Source: Candidatus Nanopelagicaceae bacterium
GTDB taxonomy: Bacteria; Actinomycetota; Actinomycetes; Nanopelagicales; Nanopelagicaceae
DNA length: 42,196 nt
Assembly (NCBI GenBank): GCA_947454735.1
Contig: CANGLK010000010.1
Location: 1-42,196 of the forward strand
Direction of reading: 5' to 3'
This document shows positions 10,531 through 18,059 of this stretch, piece by piece. A program made the position numbers and the translations under genes. Below the pieces are notes generated by a model, which was not told where the DNA came from, did not search any database, and saw nothing but the letters and a program-made list of their open reading frames with translations. Within the stretch, counting starts at the first letter, position 1. Each line of letters opens with the position of its first letter.

Positions 10531-11970
10531 ATGCGCCGCGCGAAAATTGTATGCACGATGGGTCCAGCCGTTGAATCTCCAGAGAAGGTGCGAGAACTCA
10601 TCGCAGCTGGAATGAATATGGCCCGCCTCAACCTCTCACATGGTTCCTACGAAGAGCACCAGGGACGCCTAGATCGCGTCCGTGAGGCTGCAAAGGAGTC
10701 GGGAAAGGCAGTTGCAATCCTCGTCGACCTTCAGGGTCCAAAGATTCGTTTAGCACGCTTTGAGAATGGTCCACATGAGCTCTTCCGTGGAGATATCTTC
10801 ACAATCACCACCGATGATGTTCCAGGCACTAAAGAGCGCGTAGGAACTACCTATAAAGGTCTTCCAGGAGATTGCAAGCCTGGCGATTTCATCATGATCG
10901 ATGATGGCAAGGTCACTGTTGAGGTCATCGAAGTTAAAGGCAACGACGTTATTACTAAGTGCATCTACCCTGGCATGGTCAGCAACAACAAGGGACTGAA
11001 CCTCCCAGGCGTTGCGGTCTCAGTGCCAGCGATGTCTGAGAAAGATGGAGATGATCTTCGTTGGGGCCTTCGTGCTGGCGCTGATTTCATCGCTCTCTCA
11101 TTTGTACGTAATGCTGCAGATATTAAAGATGTCCATGCAATCATGGATGAGGTTGGAATTCGCGTTCCAGTAATCGCAAAGATTGAAAAGCCACAAGCTG
11201 TTGCAAACTTGCAGGAGATTGTCGATGCATTTGATGGCATCATGGTCGCTCGTGGCGATCTCGGCGTTGAGATGCCAATTGAAGATGTTCCGATGGTTCA
11301 GAAGCGTTGCGTTGAACTCGCACGCGATGCAGCTAAGCCGGTCATCGTTGCTACTCAGATGCTCGATTCAATGATTACAAATTCTCGTCCAACTCGCGCA
11401 GAGGCAACTGACTGTGCCAATGCTGTGCTTGATGGCGCAGATGCTTTGATGCTTTCAGGCGAAACATCTGTCGGTGACTTTGCAATTGAAGCAGTCCAGA
11501 CGATGGCTCGCATTATCGAAAAGACTGAACAAGAGGGTCTTGATCGCATTCGTCCTTTGTCACATGCTCCTCGCACAAAGGGTGGCGCTGTAACAAAGGC
11601 TGCTGCTGAAGTAGGCGAAGTTCTCGGTGCGAAGTACCTCGTAACATTTACTCAATCTGGTGACTCTGCTCGCCGTATCTCACGACTGCGCTCTGCAATT
11701 CCAATTCTTGCAATCACTCCAGAGACTGGTACATATAACCGTCTTGCTCTCTCTTGGGGAATCGAGCCAATGATCTCTCCCATGGTCAAGCACACAGATG
11801 ACATGGTTCTTCAGGCAGATCGCATCTTGATCGAGACTAAGCGCGCTGCAATCGGCGAGCAGGTCATGATCGTCGCTGGTGCACCTCCAGGAATTCCAGG
11901 CTCTACCAACGCTATGCGTGTCCACACAGTGGGCGATGCAGTTAATGGCGTCGTTCCTGCCTACAAGTAA
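10531..11970 (+). CDS. pyk: pyruvate kinase
   Basis: This enzyme turns phosphoenolpyruvate and ADP into pyruvate and ATP, the last step of glycolysis. The 479-residue protein begins with the conserved MRRAKIVCTMGP stretch; R32, N34 and S36 (ARLNLSHG) match the K+/ATP site. Later come the active-site lysine region AKIEKPQAV and the MARGDLGVE metal site. The C-terminal allosteric domain is present. ATG 10531 follows AAGG at 10520-10523. The last eight codons are repeated in degraded form just after the stop. Confidence 0.97.
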   Translation: MRRAKIVCTMGPAVESPEKVRELIAAGMNMARLNLSHGSYEEHQGRLDRVREAAKESGKAVAILVDLQGPKIRLARFENGPHELFRGDIFTITTDDVPGTKERVGTTYKGLPGDCKPGDFIMIDDGKVTVEVIEVKGNDVITKCIYPGMVSNNKGLNLPGVAVSVPAMSEKDGDDLRWGLRAGADFIALSFVRNAADIKDVHAIMDEVGIRVPVIAKIEKPQAVANLQEIVDAFDGIMVARGDLGVEMPIEDVPMVQKRCVELARDAAKPVIVATQMLDSMITNSRPTRAEATDCANAVLDGADALMLSGETSVGDFAIEAVQTMARIIEKTEQEGLDRIRPLSHAPRTKGGAVTKAAAEVGEVLGAKYLVTFTQSGDSARRISRLRSAIPILAITPETGTYNRLALSWGIEPMISPMVKHTDDMVLQADRILIETKRAAIGEQVMIVAGAPPGIPGSTNAMRVHTVGDAVNGVVPAYK

Positions 11971-12003
11971 TTCAGGAGATGGCGTCGTTCCAGCCTAGAA
12001 ATA
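11945..12003 (+). repeat. direct repeat of the pyk 3' end
   Basis: Two 25-base copies, 11945-11969 and 11979-12003, match at 22 of 25 positions, the first 13 exactly (ATGGCGTCGTTCC), with a 34-base period. The first copy encodes the C-terminal residues of pyruvate kinase. The second lies after the stop, is out of frame with it, and carries a TAG. It looks like a decayed tandem duplication next to the tRNA. Confidence 0.8.
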
Positions 12004-12026
12004 GTCCGGTACGATTACCGCCATTA

Positions 12027-12099
12027 GCCTCGGTACTCCAACGGTAGAGAGGGCAGTCTCAAACACTGCATAGTGTCGGTTCGAATCCGACTCGGGGCA
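12027..12099 (+). tRNA. tRNA with CAA anticodon and short variable loop (nominal Leu)
   Basis: A 73-base cloverleaf can be folded by eye. The acceptor pairs 12027-12033 with 12092-12098, including two G-U pairs. The D stem is CTC/GAG. The anticodon stem GCAGT/ACTGC encloses the loop CTCAAAC, placing CAA at positions 34-36 (12060-12062). The variable region is only five bases (12070-12074). The T arm is GTCGG-TTCGAAT-CCGAC. The discriminator base is A and no CCA is encoded. CAA reads UUG (leucine), but bacterial tRNA-Leu normally has a long variable arm, so the identity is uncertain. A T-run at 12106-12110 may end transcription. Confidence 0.82.
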
Positions 12100-12137
12100 C
12101 TCTAGTTTTTCCACGGTCGCGAGAGGATGATTCAGAT

Positions 12138-12713
12138 ATGAGCGTCCGAATTCTCGTTGCAGAAGATGAAGCGTTAATCCGCATGGATCTCATCGAGATG
12201 CTTCAAGAGGCGGGATATACCGTCTGCGCTGAGGCAACCAATGGCGAAGAGGCGATTGCACTCGCCCATGAACATAAGCCTGATCTCTGTATTCTCGATG
12301 TGAAGATGCCTGTACTCGATGGAATTTCTGCAGCAGAGAAAATCATCTCTATCGCGCCAGTCCTGATGTTGACCGCCTTTAGCCAGCGCGAGCTGGTCGA
12401 GCGGGCGCGCGATGCTGGAGTCATGGCCTATGTTGTTAAGCCATTTTCGATCAGCGATTTAATACCTGCCATCGAGATTGCTATGAGCCGCCACATTCAG
12501 ATGAAGTCGCTCGCAGATGAAGTCGCCGATCTCCATGAACGACTTGAGACTCGCAAGATTATTGATCGCGCTAAGGGAATTTTGATGAAGGCGCTTAACC
12601 TCTCAGAACCTGAGGCCTTTACCTGGATTCAGCGCGCTGCGATGGATAGACGTCTGACTATGAAGGAAGTAGCTCAAGCGGTCATCTCTCCAGAGGCTGC
12701 ACTCGACCGCTAA
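12138..12713 (+). CDS. pdtaR: ANTAR-domain response regulator (PdtaR-like)
   Basis: This 191-residue protein has an N-terminal receiver domain (about 1-120) with acidic residues E9 and D10, phospho-acceptor D54 (ILDVKMP), T79 and K101. A C-terminal ANTAR RNA-binding domain (about 125-185) contains RKIIDRAKGILM and the later A-F-x-W-I-Q-R-A-A pattern. ANTAR proteins bind paired hexaloop hairpins in mRNA leaders and prevent termination when phosphorylated by a partner histidine kinase. No kinase gene is in the window. Its place beside pyk matches the mycobacterial Rv1626 neighbourhood as I recall it. Confidence 0.92.
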   Translation: MSVRILVAEDEALIRMDLIEMLQEAGYTVCAEATNGEEAIALAHEHKPDLCILDVKMPVLDGISAAEKIISIAPVLMLTAFSQRELVERARDAGVMAYVVKPFSISDLIPAIEIAMSRHIQMKSLADEVADLHERLETRKIIDRAKGILMKALNLSEPEAFTWIQRAAMDRRLTMKEVAQAVISPEAALDR

Positions 12714-12806
12714 TACGCCTAACTTTGAGCGTCTCATTTATTGAGAAGACCATCTCGTTCGTAACCAAAAAGTAATCACATAAGCGGGCAATTTACGCCA
12801 TTTACC

Positions 12807-12836
12807 TTGTCTGGCCTCACCCTGCGCCACTACCCT
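12807..12836 (+). promoter_or_regulatory. promoter for livK
   Basis: TTGTCT at 12807-12812 and TACCCT at 12831-12836 are 18 bases apart, a good fit to a housekeeping promoter. The predicted leader is about 36 bases. It holds a small hairpin, CCTGT (12846-12850) with ACAGG (12863-12867), whose 3' arm enters the ribosome site AGGAAAGG (12865-12872). Confidence 0.55.
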
Positions 12837-12878
12837 TCAACCCTCCCTGTCCCGGGATAAAAACAGGAAAGGCTCCAC

Positions 12879-14006
12879 ATGAAGAAGACACGTCTAGTCT
12901 CACTCGTTGCAGCTCTCGGTCTTGCGACAGCGTCAGTTGTTGCAGTTGCACCAGCTGCAAACGCAGCTTGCTCAGGCAAGTTGAAGATTGCATACCAGGG
13001 TCCACTAACAGGTGGCGAGGCAGCACTCGGCATTAACGAACTTAACGGCGTTAAGTTCGCACTCAAGAAGTTCCTTGCAGCAAACCCAAAGGCAAACGTT
13101 GATCCAGTTGTCTACGAAGTAGATGACCAGGGCGACCCAGCAGTTGCTGCTCCAATCGCTCCAAAGGTTGCAGCTGAAGAGTGCGTAGTTGCACTCGTTG
13201 GTCCTGCTTACTCAGGCGCATCAAAGGTTTCACTTCCTGTGTACCTTTCAGCAGGCCTCGCAGTAATCACACCATCTGCTACAAACCCAACACTTCCAAC
13301 ATTCGGTAAGGGAATCTTCCACCGCGCAGTGTTGACAGATGATTACCAGGGTCCAGCAGCTGCACGTTTGATCGTTCAGAACAACAAGAAGGCAACAGTC
13401 TTCCTTGTTAACGATGCATCAGACTACGCAGTAGGACTTCAGAAGACTGTTGATATCACACTTGCTGGCCGCGTTGTCGGTAAGGATGTAACACCAACAG
13501 GTACAACTGATTTCTCTGCAACAATTGCAAAGATCAAGAAGTCAAAGGCAACAGCTGTCTTCTACTCAGGTTACTTCTCACAGGCTGCAGTATTCGTAAA
13601 GCAGCTCCGTGACTCAGGTTCAAAGATTGTCTTCGCTTCAGGCGACGGAACACTCGATAACCAGTTCGTAAAGCTTGCTCGTAAGGCTGCAGAAGGTGCA
13701 CTTCTTACAGCTCCAGCAATCCCATTCGAGACAGCATCACCTGCTCTCGCGAAGGAGATGGTTGCAGCTGGTTGGACACCTGGTGTTTACACAACTGAGG
13801 CATTCGATTCAGCTAACTTCTTCCTTGAGGCAATCAAGGCAGGAAACACAGATCGTGCTTCAATCAACAAGTACGTATCTACAAAGTCATCAAAGGGTCT
13901 TTCAAAGACACTTAAGTTTGACGCTGACGGAGAAGTTTCTGGCGCAGATGTCAATGGCTTCGTAGTCAAGAACGGCAAGATCGTACTTCTTGGAGCTATC
14001 AAGTAA
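12879..14006 (+). CDS. livK: branched-chain amino acid ABC transporter, substrate-binding protein
   Basis: This 375-residue exported protein captures substrate for the LivHMGF complex. A Sec signal peptide covers about residues 1-29 and ends ANA-A. The mature part begins SGKLKIAYQGPLTGG, typical of the Leu/Ile/Val-binding (type I periplasmic) fold. Cysteine 31 follows N-A-A, which lacks the usual lipobox leucine, so anchoring as a lipoprotein is doubtful. Codons are strongly skewed to GCA, ACA, TCA and CCA, suggesting high expression. A strong hairpin separates it from livH. The exact substrate cannot be told from sequence. Confidence 0.93.
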   Translation: MKKTRLVSLVAALGLATASVVAVAPAANAACSGKLKIAYQGPLTGGEAALGINELNGVKFALKKFLAANPKANVDPVVYEVDDQGDPAVAAPIAPKVAAEECVVALVGPAYSGASKVSLPVYLSAGLAVITPSATNPTLPTFGKGIFHRAVLTDDYQGPAAARLIVQNNKKATVFLVNDASDYAVGLQKTVDITLAGRVVGKDVTPTGTTDFSATIAKIKKSKATAVFYSGYFSQAAVFVKQLRDSGSKIVFASGDGTLDNQFVKLARKAAEGALLTAPAIPFETASPALAKEMVAAGWTPGVYTTEAFDSANFFLEAIKAGNTDRASINKYVSTKSSKGLSKTLKFDADGEVSGADVNGFVVKNGKIVLLGAIK

Positions 14007-14061
14007 TCTTTGATTACAAGTTAGAATCAAGTAAGTAAGAAAAGCAGTTCATCATTAAAAC

Positions 14062-14095
14062 GGAGGGAGACGGTGTTAAGGCACCGTCTCCCTCC
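14062..14095 (+). terminator. strong hairpin between livK and livH
   Basis: A perfect 14-bp GC-rich stem pairs 14062-14075 with 14082-14095 around the 6-base loop TTAAGG. No T-run follows. It is either a U-tract-free terminator or a stabiliser of the livK mRNA 3' end, and would give more livK than livHMGF transcript. livH starts 24 bases downstream with no clear promoter of its own. Confidence 0.8.
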
Positions 14096-14118
14096 CTTAT
14101 GAAATATCGAGGTGTCTT

Positions 14119-15072
14119 GTGGATTTTGCACTCTTAAGAGATGCATTTTGGGGGCTGACCTTTGATGGTCTCGCCCTTGGCGCGATTTACGCGTTGATTT
14201 CTTTGGGATATACGTTGGTCTACGGCGTTCTTCGCCTCATCAACTTTGCCCACTCTGAAGTATTTATGATTGGAACATTTGGCGCGCTCGTCGCAGCCTC
14301 AGGAATCATGGGTGTCAAGGTCGAAGATGACCCACGCACAGGTGGTTCAATGATCCTTACCCTTGTTGTCTGTCTTATTGCTGCGATGTTAGCTTCAGCT
14401 TTCACTGCAGTAGCAGTTGAGTTCGTTGCCTACCGCAGATTGCGTAAGCGCGGCGCTACCAAGCTCGCAACTCTCATCTCTGCAATTGGCGTATCAATCT
14501 CACTCGTAGAGTTCTTCCGAATTATTACTCACTCCCTTCCTCGCGAATTTCCGCGCATCATGGAAAAGTCCTTCCTCTTTCACTTTGCTGGCGCAGATAT
14601 TCGCAACGACAAAGTCATCGTTATCGTTGCTGCAGGTTTGATGATGGTTGCCCTCGATCAATTCATCTCAAAATCTCGCCTCGGTAAGGGAATTCGTGCA
14701 GTCTCTATGGACGAAAATACAGCGACTCTTATGGGCGTCAATATCAACCGCGTCATTACAGTGACATTCTTCGCTGGCGGATTGATGGCCGGTGCTGCTG
14801 CCTTCTTCTACATCCTTACATACGAGAACACCTCATTTAAGGTTGGCTTCTTCCTTGGAATCAGCGCATTTACAGCAGCGGTCCTTGGTGGCATCGGAAA
14901 CCTTCGTGGAGCTCTCTTCGGAGGTTTCGTTCTCGGACTTATGGAGACTTACACCTCTGCTGTATTCGGTACAGCGTGGAAGGCAGTTATCTCCTTCATC
15001 ATCTTGGTTCTAGTTCTTCTGATCAAGCCAACTGGCCTGTTCGGTGAATCAATCACGCAGGCGAGGGTCTAA
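14119..15072 (+). CDS. livH: branched-chain amino acid ABC transporter permease
   Basis: This 317-residue integral membrane protein forms half of the channel with LivM. It shows the family start GLALGAIYALISLGYTLVYGVLRLINFAHSEVFMIG at about residues 16-51 and the late GGIGNLRGALFGGFVLGL loop that contacts the ATPases. It starts with GTG at 14119, supported by GAGGTG at 14109-14114. Its TAA overlaps the livM ATG by one base, implying coupled translation. It depends on readthrough of the hairpin after livK or on a promoter I cannot see. Confidence 0.93.
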   Translation: MDFALLRDAFWGLTFDGLALGAIYALISLGYTLVYGVLRLINFAHSEVFMIGTFGALVAASGIMGVKVEDDPRTGGSMILTLVVCLIAAMLASAFTAVAVEFVAYRRLRKRGATKLATLISAIGVSISLVEFFRIITHSLPREFPRIMEKSFLFHFAGADIRNDKVIVIVAAGLMMVALDQFISKSRLGKGIRAVSMDENTATLMGVNINRVITVTFFAGGLMAGAAAFFYILTYENTSFKVGFFLGISAFTAAVLGGIGNLRGALFGGFVLGLMETYTSAVFGTAWKAVISFIILVLVLLIKPTGLFGESITQARV

Positions 15073-16130
15073 TGTCAAAAGTAACTTTTAATCTCCGCGA
15101 CAAGGGTGCACAGTTCTGGGATAAATCTCCTCGCTGGCGCCGAGTCCTTCTCTCTGTAATCTTTATTGCAATCTGCTACGCGCTTCCATTCCTCAATAAC
15201 CCGATACTCAATACGCCAGGTTCTGACTTCCAGTCAGTTCTCTTCTATCCAGTGGGTATGTATGTGATGATGGCGATTGGCCTCAATATTGTGGTCGGTA
15301 AATCAGGTCTTCTCGATCTTGGTTATGTAGCCTTCTTTGCAATTGGCGCCTACACAATGGCCGTTCTTGGTACGAAGACTTCACTCAATTTCTGGGAGAT
15401 CCTTCCTATCGGAGTCGGACTTGCAATGCTTTCTGGTGTTCTTCTTGGAACGCCAACACTTCGTCTCCGTGGTGATTACCTCGCGATTGTGACGATGGGC
15501 TTCGGTGAGATTGTTCGAATCGTTGCAGTAAATACAAGTGCAATCGGTGGTTCCCGCGGTATCGCTGGCATCCCAACTCCACCACCTGCATTTAAGGCGA
15601 AGTTCACAATCTTGGATCCAAAGCCTTATTACTGGCTTCTGCTGACATTTACATTGCTCATCATCTGGATGGTGCGCCGCCTTGCAGCGCGTCGCCCAGG
15701 TCGTGCATGGGATGCAATCCGTCAGGATGACGATGTTGCTCAGTTGATGGGTATCAATACCCGCCGCTCTAAAGTCTGGGCATTCGTCCTTGGCGCAGCA
15801 GTTGCAGGAGTCGGTGGAGTTATCTACGCATCGCAGATTCTCTCAATCGTTCCAGATCAGTTTAATCTCAACGTGTCAATTTTGATTCTCGCATGTGTAG
15901 TGTTCGGCGGAATCGGAAACCTTTGGGGAGTCATCGTAGGTGCGGTAATTCTCGCATTCACTCCAGAGCGCATCCGCTTCTTGAGCCAGCCACGCATCTT
16001 GGTTTTCGGAATGGCTCTTGTCATCATGATGAATCTTCGCCCTGATGGTATGTTGCCAAAGAAGAAGCGCGAGCATCTTGAGGCTGATTGGGATCATGTT
16101 GAAGAGTCCGGAGAAGGGGAGATCAAGTAA
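15072..16130 (+). CDS. livM: branched-chain amino acid ABC transporter permease
   Basis: This 352-residue membrane protein is the second permease of the LIV system. Diagnostic stretches are MMAIGLNIVVGKSGLLDLGYVAFFAIGAY in the middle of the first half, TLRLRGDYLAIVTMGFGEIVRI for the conserved cytoplasmic loop, and VVFGGIGNLWGVIVGAVIL near the C-terminus. The tail after about residue 325 is hydrophilic and acidic. Start and stop both use TAATG overlaps with livH and livG. Confidence 0.94.
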   Translation: MSKVTFNLRDKGAQFWDKSPRWRRVLLSVIFIAICYALPFLNNPILNTPGSDFQSVLFYPVGMYVMMAIGLNIVVGKSGLLDLGYVAFFAIGAYTMAVLGTKTSLNFWEILPIGVGLAMLSGVLLGTPTLRLRGDYLAIVTMGFGEIVRIVAVNTSAIGGSRGIAGIPTPPPAFKAKFTILDPKPYYWLLLTFTLLIIWMVRRLAARRPGRAWDAIRQDDDVAQLMGINTRRSKVWAFVLGAAVAGVGGVIYASQILSIVPDQFNLNVSILILACVVFGGIGNLWGVIVGAVILAFTPERIRFLSQPRILVFGMALVIMMNLRPDGMLPKKKREHLEADWDHVEESGEGEIK

Positions 16131-16906
16131 TGAGCGAAGTACTTCTCGAATTAAAAAATGTCACGATGAAGTTTGGTGGCGTCACAGCTCTCAACGAGGT
16201 AAACGTTCAGGTCAAGAAGGGTGAGATTCTCGCTCTTATCGGACCAAACGGTGCTGGAAAGACGACAATCTTCAACGTCATTACCGGTGTTTATAAGCCA
16301 ACGTCAGGTGAGATTAACTTCAATGGAAAATCTCTCATTGGCAAGAAGCGCCATCAAGTAACAAAGATGGGCATCGCCCGTACCTTCCAGAACATTCGCC
16401 TCTTCGGTGAGTCAACAGCTCTCGAAAATGTAGTTACAGGCGCCGATATACACTCAAAGTCAGGTGTCATTGGCGCAATCTTTGGAACTCCACGTTCACG
16501 CCGCGAAGAGAAGGCTGCGCTAGATCGCGGTCTTGAACTTCTCGAATTTATGGGTCTGCGTAAGCGCGCTGGTCAACTTGGAAAGAATCTTCCATATGGC
16601 GATCAGCGACGTCTTGAGATTGCTCGTGCACTTGCAACTAACCCACAACTCGTCCTCTTGGATGAGCCAGCTGCAGGATTTAACCCTGCAGAGAAGGTTG
16701 CACTAGCTGAGACAATCAAGCGCATTCGCGACGCTGGCTATACCGTTCTGCTCATCGAGCACGATATGTCACTCATCATGGGAATCTCAGATCGCGTAGT
16801 CGTAATCGACTTCGGTACAAAGATTGCTGATGACCTTCCATCCGTTGTTCAAAATGACCCTCGCGTAATCGAGGCTTACCTAGGAGCACCTGCAGATGCG
16901 TCTTGA
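16130..16906 (+). CDS. livG: branched-chain amino acid ABC transporter ATPase
   Basis: This 258-residue ATPase powers the LivHM permeases. Walker A is GPNGAGKTT at 38-46, the signature helix is LPYGDQRRLEIARAL, and Walker B is LVLLDEPAAGFNP. The YGxQRRLEIARA signature and the AAGxNP extension distinguish LivG from LivF. The gene overlaps livM by one base and livF by 11 bases. Confidence 0.95.
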   Translation: MSEVLLELKNVTMKFGGVTALNEVNVQVKKGEILALIGPNGAGKTTIFNVITGVYKPTSGEINFNGKSLIGKKRHQVTKMGIARTFQNIRLFGESTALENVVTGADIHSKSGVIGAIFGTPRSRREEKAALDRGLELLEFMGLRKRAGQLGKNLPYGDQRRLEIARALATNPQLVLLDEPAAGFNPAEKVALAETIKRIRDAGYTVLLIEHDMSLIMGISDRVVVIDFGTKIADDLPSVVQNDPRVIEAYLGAPADAS

Positions 16907-17615
16907 AATTAAGGATCTCCACGTTCACTACGGCAAGATTGAGGCAATTAAAGGCGTTTCAGTTGTTGTCAACGAAGGTGAAATCGTCACATTGATCGGC
17001 GCCAATGGCGCAGGTAAGACAACAATGTTGAAGACCATCTCAGGTCTTCGCCCTGTAACCAGTGGTCAGATTCTCTTCGACGGTAAGGATATCTCGAAGA
17101 TGCCTGCTCACGAGCGAGTAAATCTCGGTCTCTCACAAGCTCCTGAAGGTCGCGGAATCTTTCCTGGAATGACTGTTCTTGAAAACCTTGAGATGGGTAA
17201 GTACCACCGCAAGGATCGCAAATCTGAGATGAAGGAAGATCTAGAGAAGGTCTACCACTTGTTCCCACGTCTTCTTGAGCGTATCAATCAGGCCGGCGGA
17301 ACACTTTCAGGTGGAGAACAGCAGATGCTTGCAATCGGTCGTGCACTCATGGCGCGTCCAAAGGTTCTTCTTCTCGATGAGCCTTCAATGGGCCTTGCAC
17401 CTTTGATGATTGCAAATATCTTCCGCATCATTACTGAGATTAATAATCTTGGAACAACAATCCTTCTCGTAGAGCAGAATGCGCAGCAGGCACTTCAGCG
17501 TGCACACCGTGCATATGTTCTTGAGACAGGAAATGTGGTCAAGGAAGCTAAGGCTTCAGATCTCCTTAACGATCCAGCAGTTCGCGCTGCATATCTCGGA
17601 GTAGGAGCTCACTAA
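16896..17615 (+). CDS. livF: branched-chain amino acid ABC transporter ATPase
   Basis: This 239-residue protein is the second ATPase of the LIV complex. Walker A is GANGAGKTT at 35-43, the signature is LSGGEQQMLAIGRALM, and Walker B is VLLLDEPSMGLAP, as in LivF. It begins inside the end of livG. Its TAA (17613-17615) overlaps the stop of the opposing thioesterase gene, leaving no space for a terminator between them. Confidence 0.95.
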   Translation: MRLEIKDLHVHYGKIEAIKGVSVVVNEGEIVTLIGANGAGKTTMLKTISGLRPVTSGQILFDGKDISKMPAHERVNLGLSQAPEGRGIFPGMTVLENLEMGKYHRKDRKSEMKEDLEKVYHLFPRLLERINQAGGTLSGGEQQMLAIGRALMARPKVLLLDEPSMGLAPLMIANIFRIITEINNLGTTILLVEQNAQQALQRAHRAYVLETGNVVKEAKASDLLNDPAVRAAYLGVGAH

Positions 17616-18022
17616 CGCTGAGCAAGAATTAAGCAGGTGATACGGGCAGTGCATGTGCGCTGCCCGTCTTCATTTTCTATCTCAATTTGATAGCTGCACA
17701 TCGTCTTGCCGAGGCTAATCGCTGTGGCAGTTCCAATAACAAATCCAGAACGCGCTGATTTATGATGAGTAGCGTTAATGTCAACGCCAACGATCATCCG
17801 GTCCGGTCCAGCGTGAAGAGCGGTTCCAATTGATCCCAGTGATTCTGCAAGAACAACATTTGCACCACCATGAAGAAGTCCGAGCGGCTGCGTATTACCT
17901 TCAACTGGCATACGAGCGACGAGGCGCTGAGGTGATGCTTCAAGGAGTTCGATCCCCATCTTCTGATCGAGAAGTCCAGAGCCACGTTCTTTCAGAATCG
18001 CCATGTAATCGGGTTGCGTCAT
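17612..18022 (-). CDS. PaaI-like hotdog thioesterase
   Basis: I start this gene at ATG 18022 (MTQPDYMAIL), giving 136 residues, which is the normal size for the family. A longer open frame to 18103 would run into polA. The motif LHGGANVVLAESLGSIG at 50-66 gives H51 and E60 as the likely catalytic pair of PaaI-type acyl-CoA thioesterases. The substrate is unknown. It diverges from polA across 37 bases and converges on livF with a four-base overlap. Confidence 0.85.
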   Translation of the reverse strand: MTQPDYMAILKERGSGLLDQKMGIELLEASPQRLVARMPVEGNTQPLGLLHGGANVVLAESLGSIGTALHAGPDRMIVGVDINATHHKSARSGFVIGTATAISLGKTMCSYQIEIENEDGQRTCTARITCLILAQR

Positions 18023-18059
18023 AGTTCGAAATCTTAACTTGTTACATAGGATGTCCGCC

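Noticed and set aside
12053-12069. Reading the tRNA anticodon as CTC (Glu)
   Set aside because: That register breaks the anticodon stem; only CAA with GCAGT/ACTGC gives five paired bases and a T at position 33.
12724-12754. Terminator after the PdtaR gene
   Set aside because: TCTCA/TGAGA is only five pairs with no GC-rich core; too weak to call.
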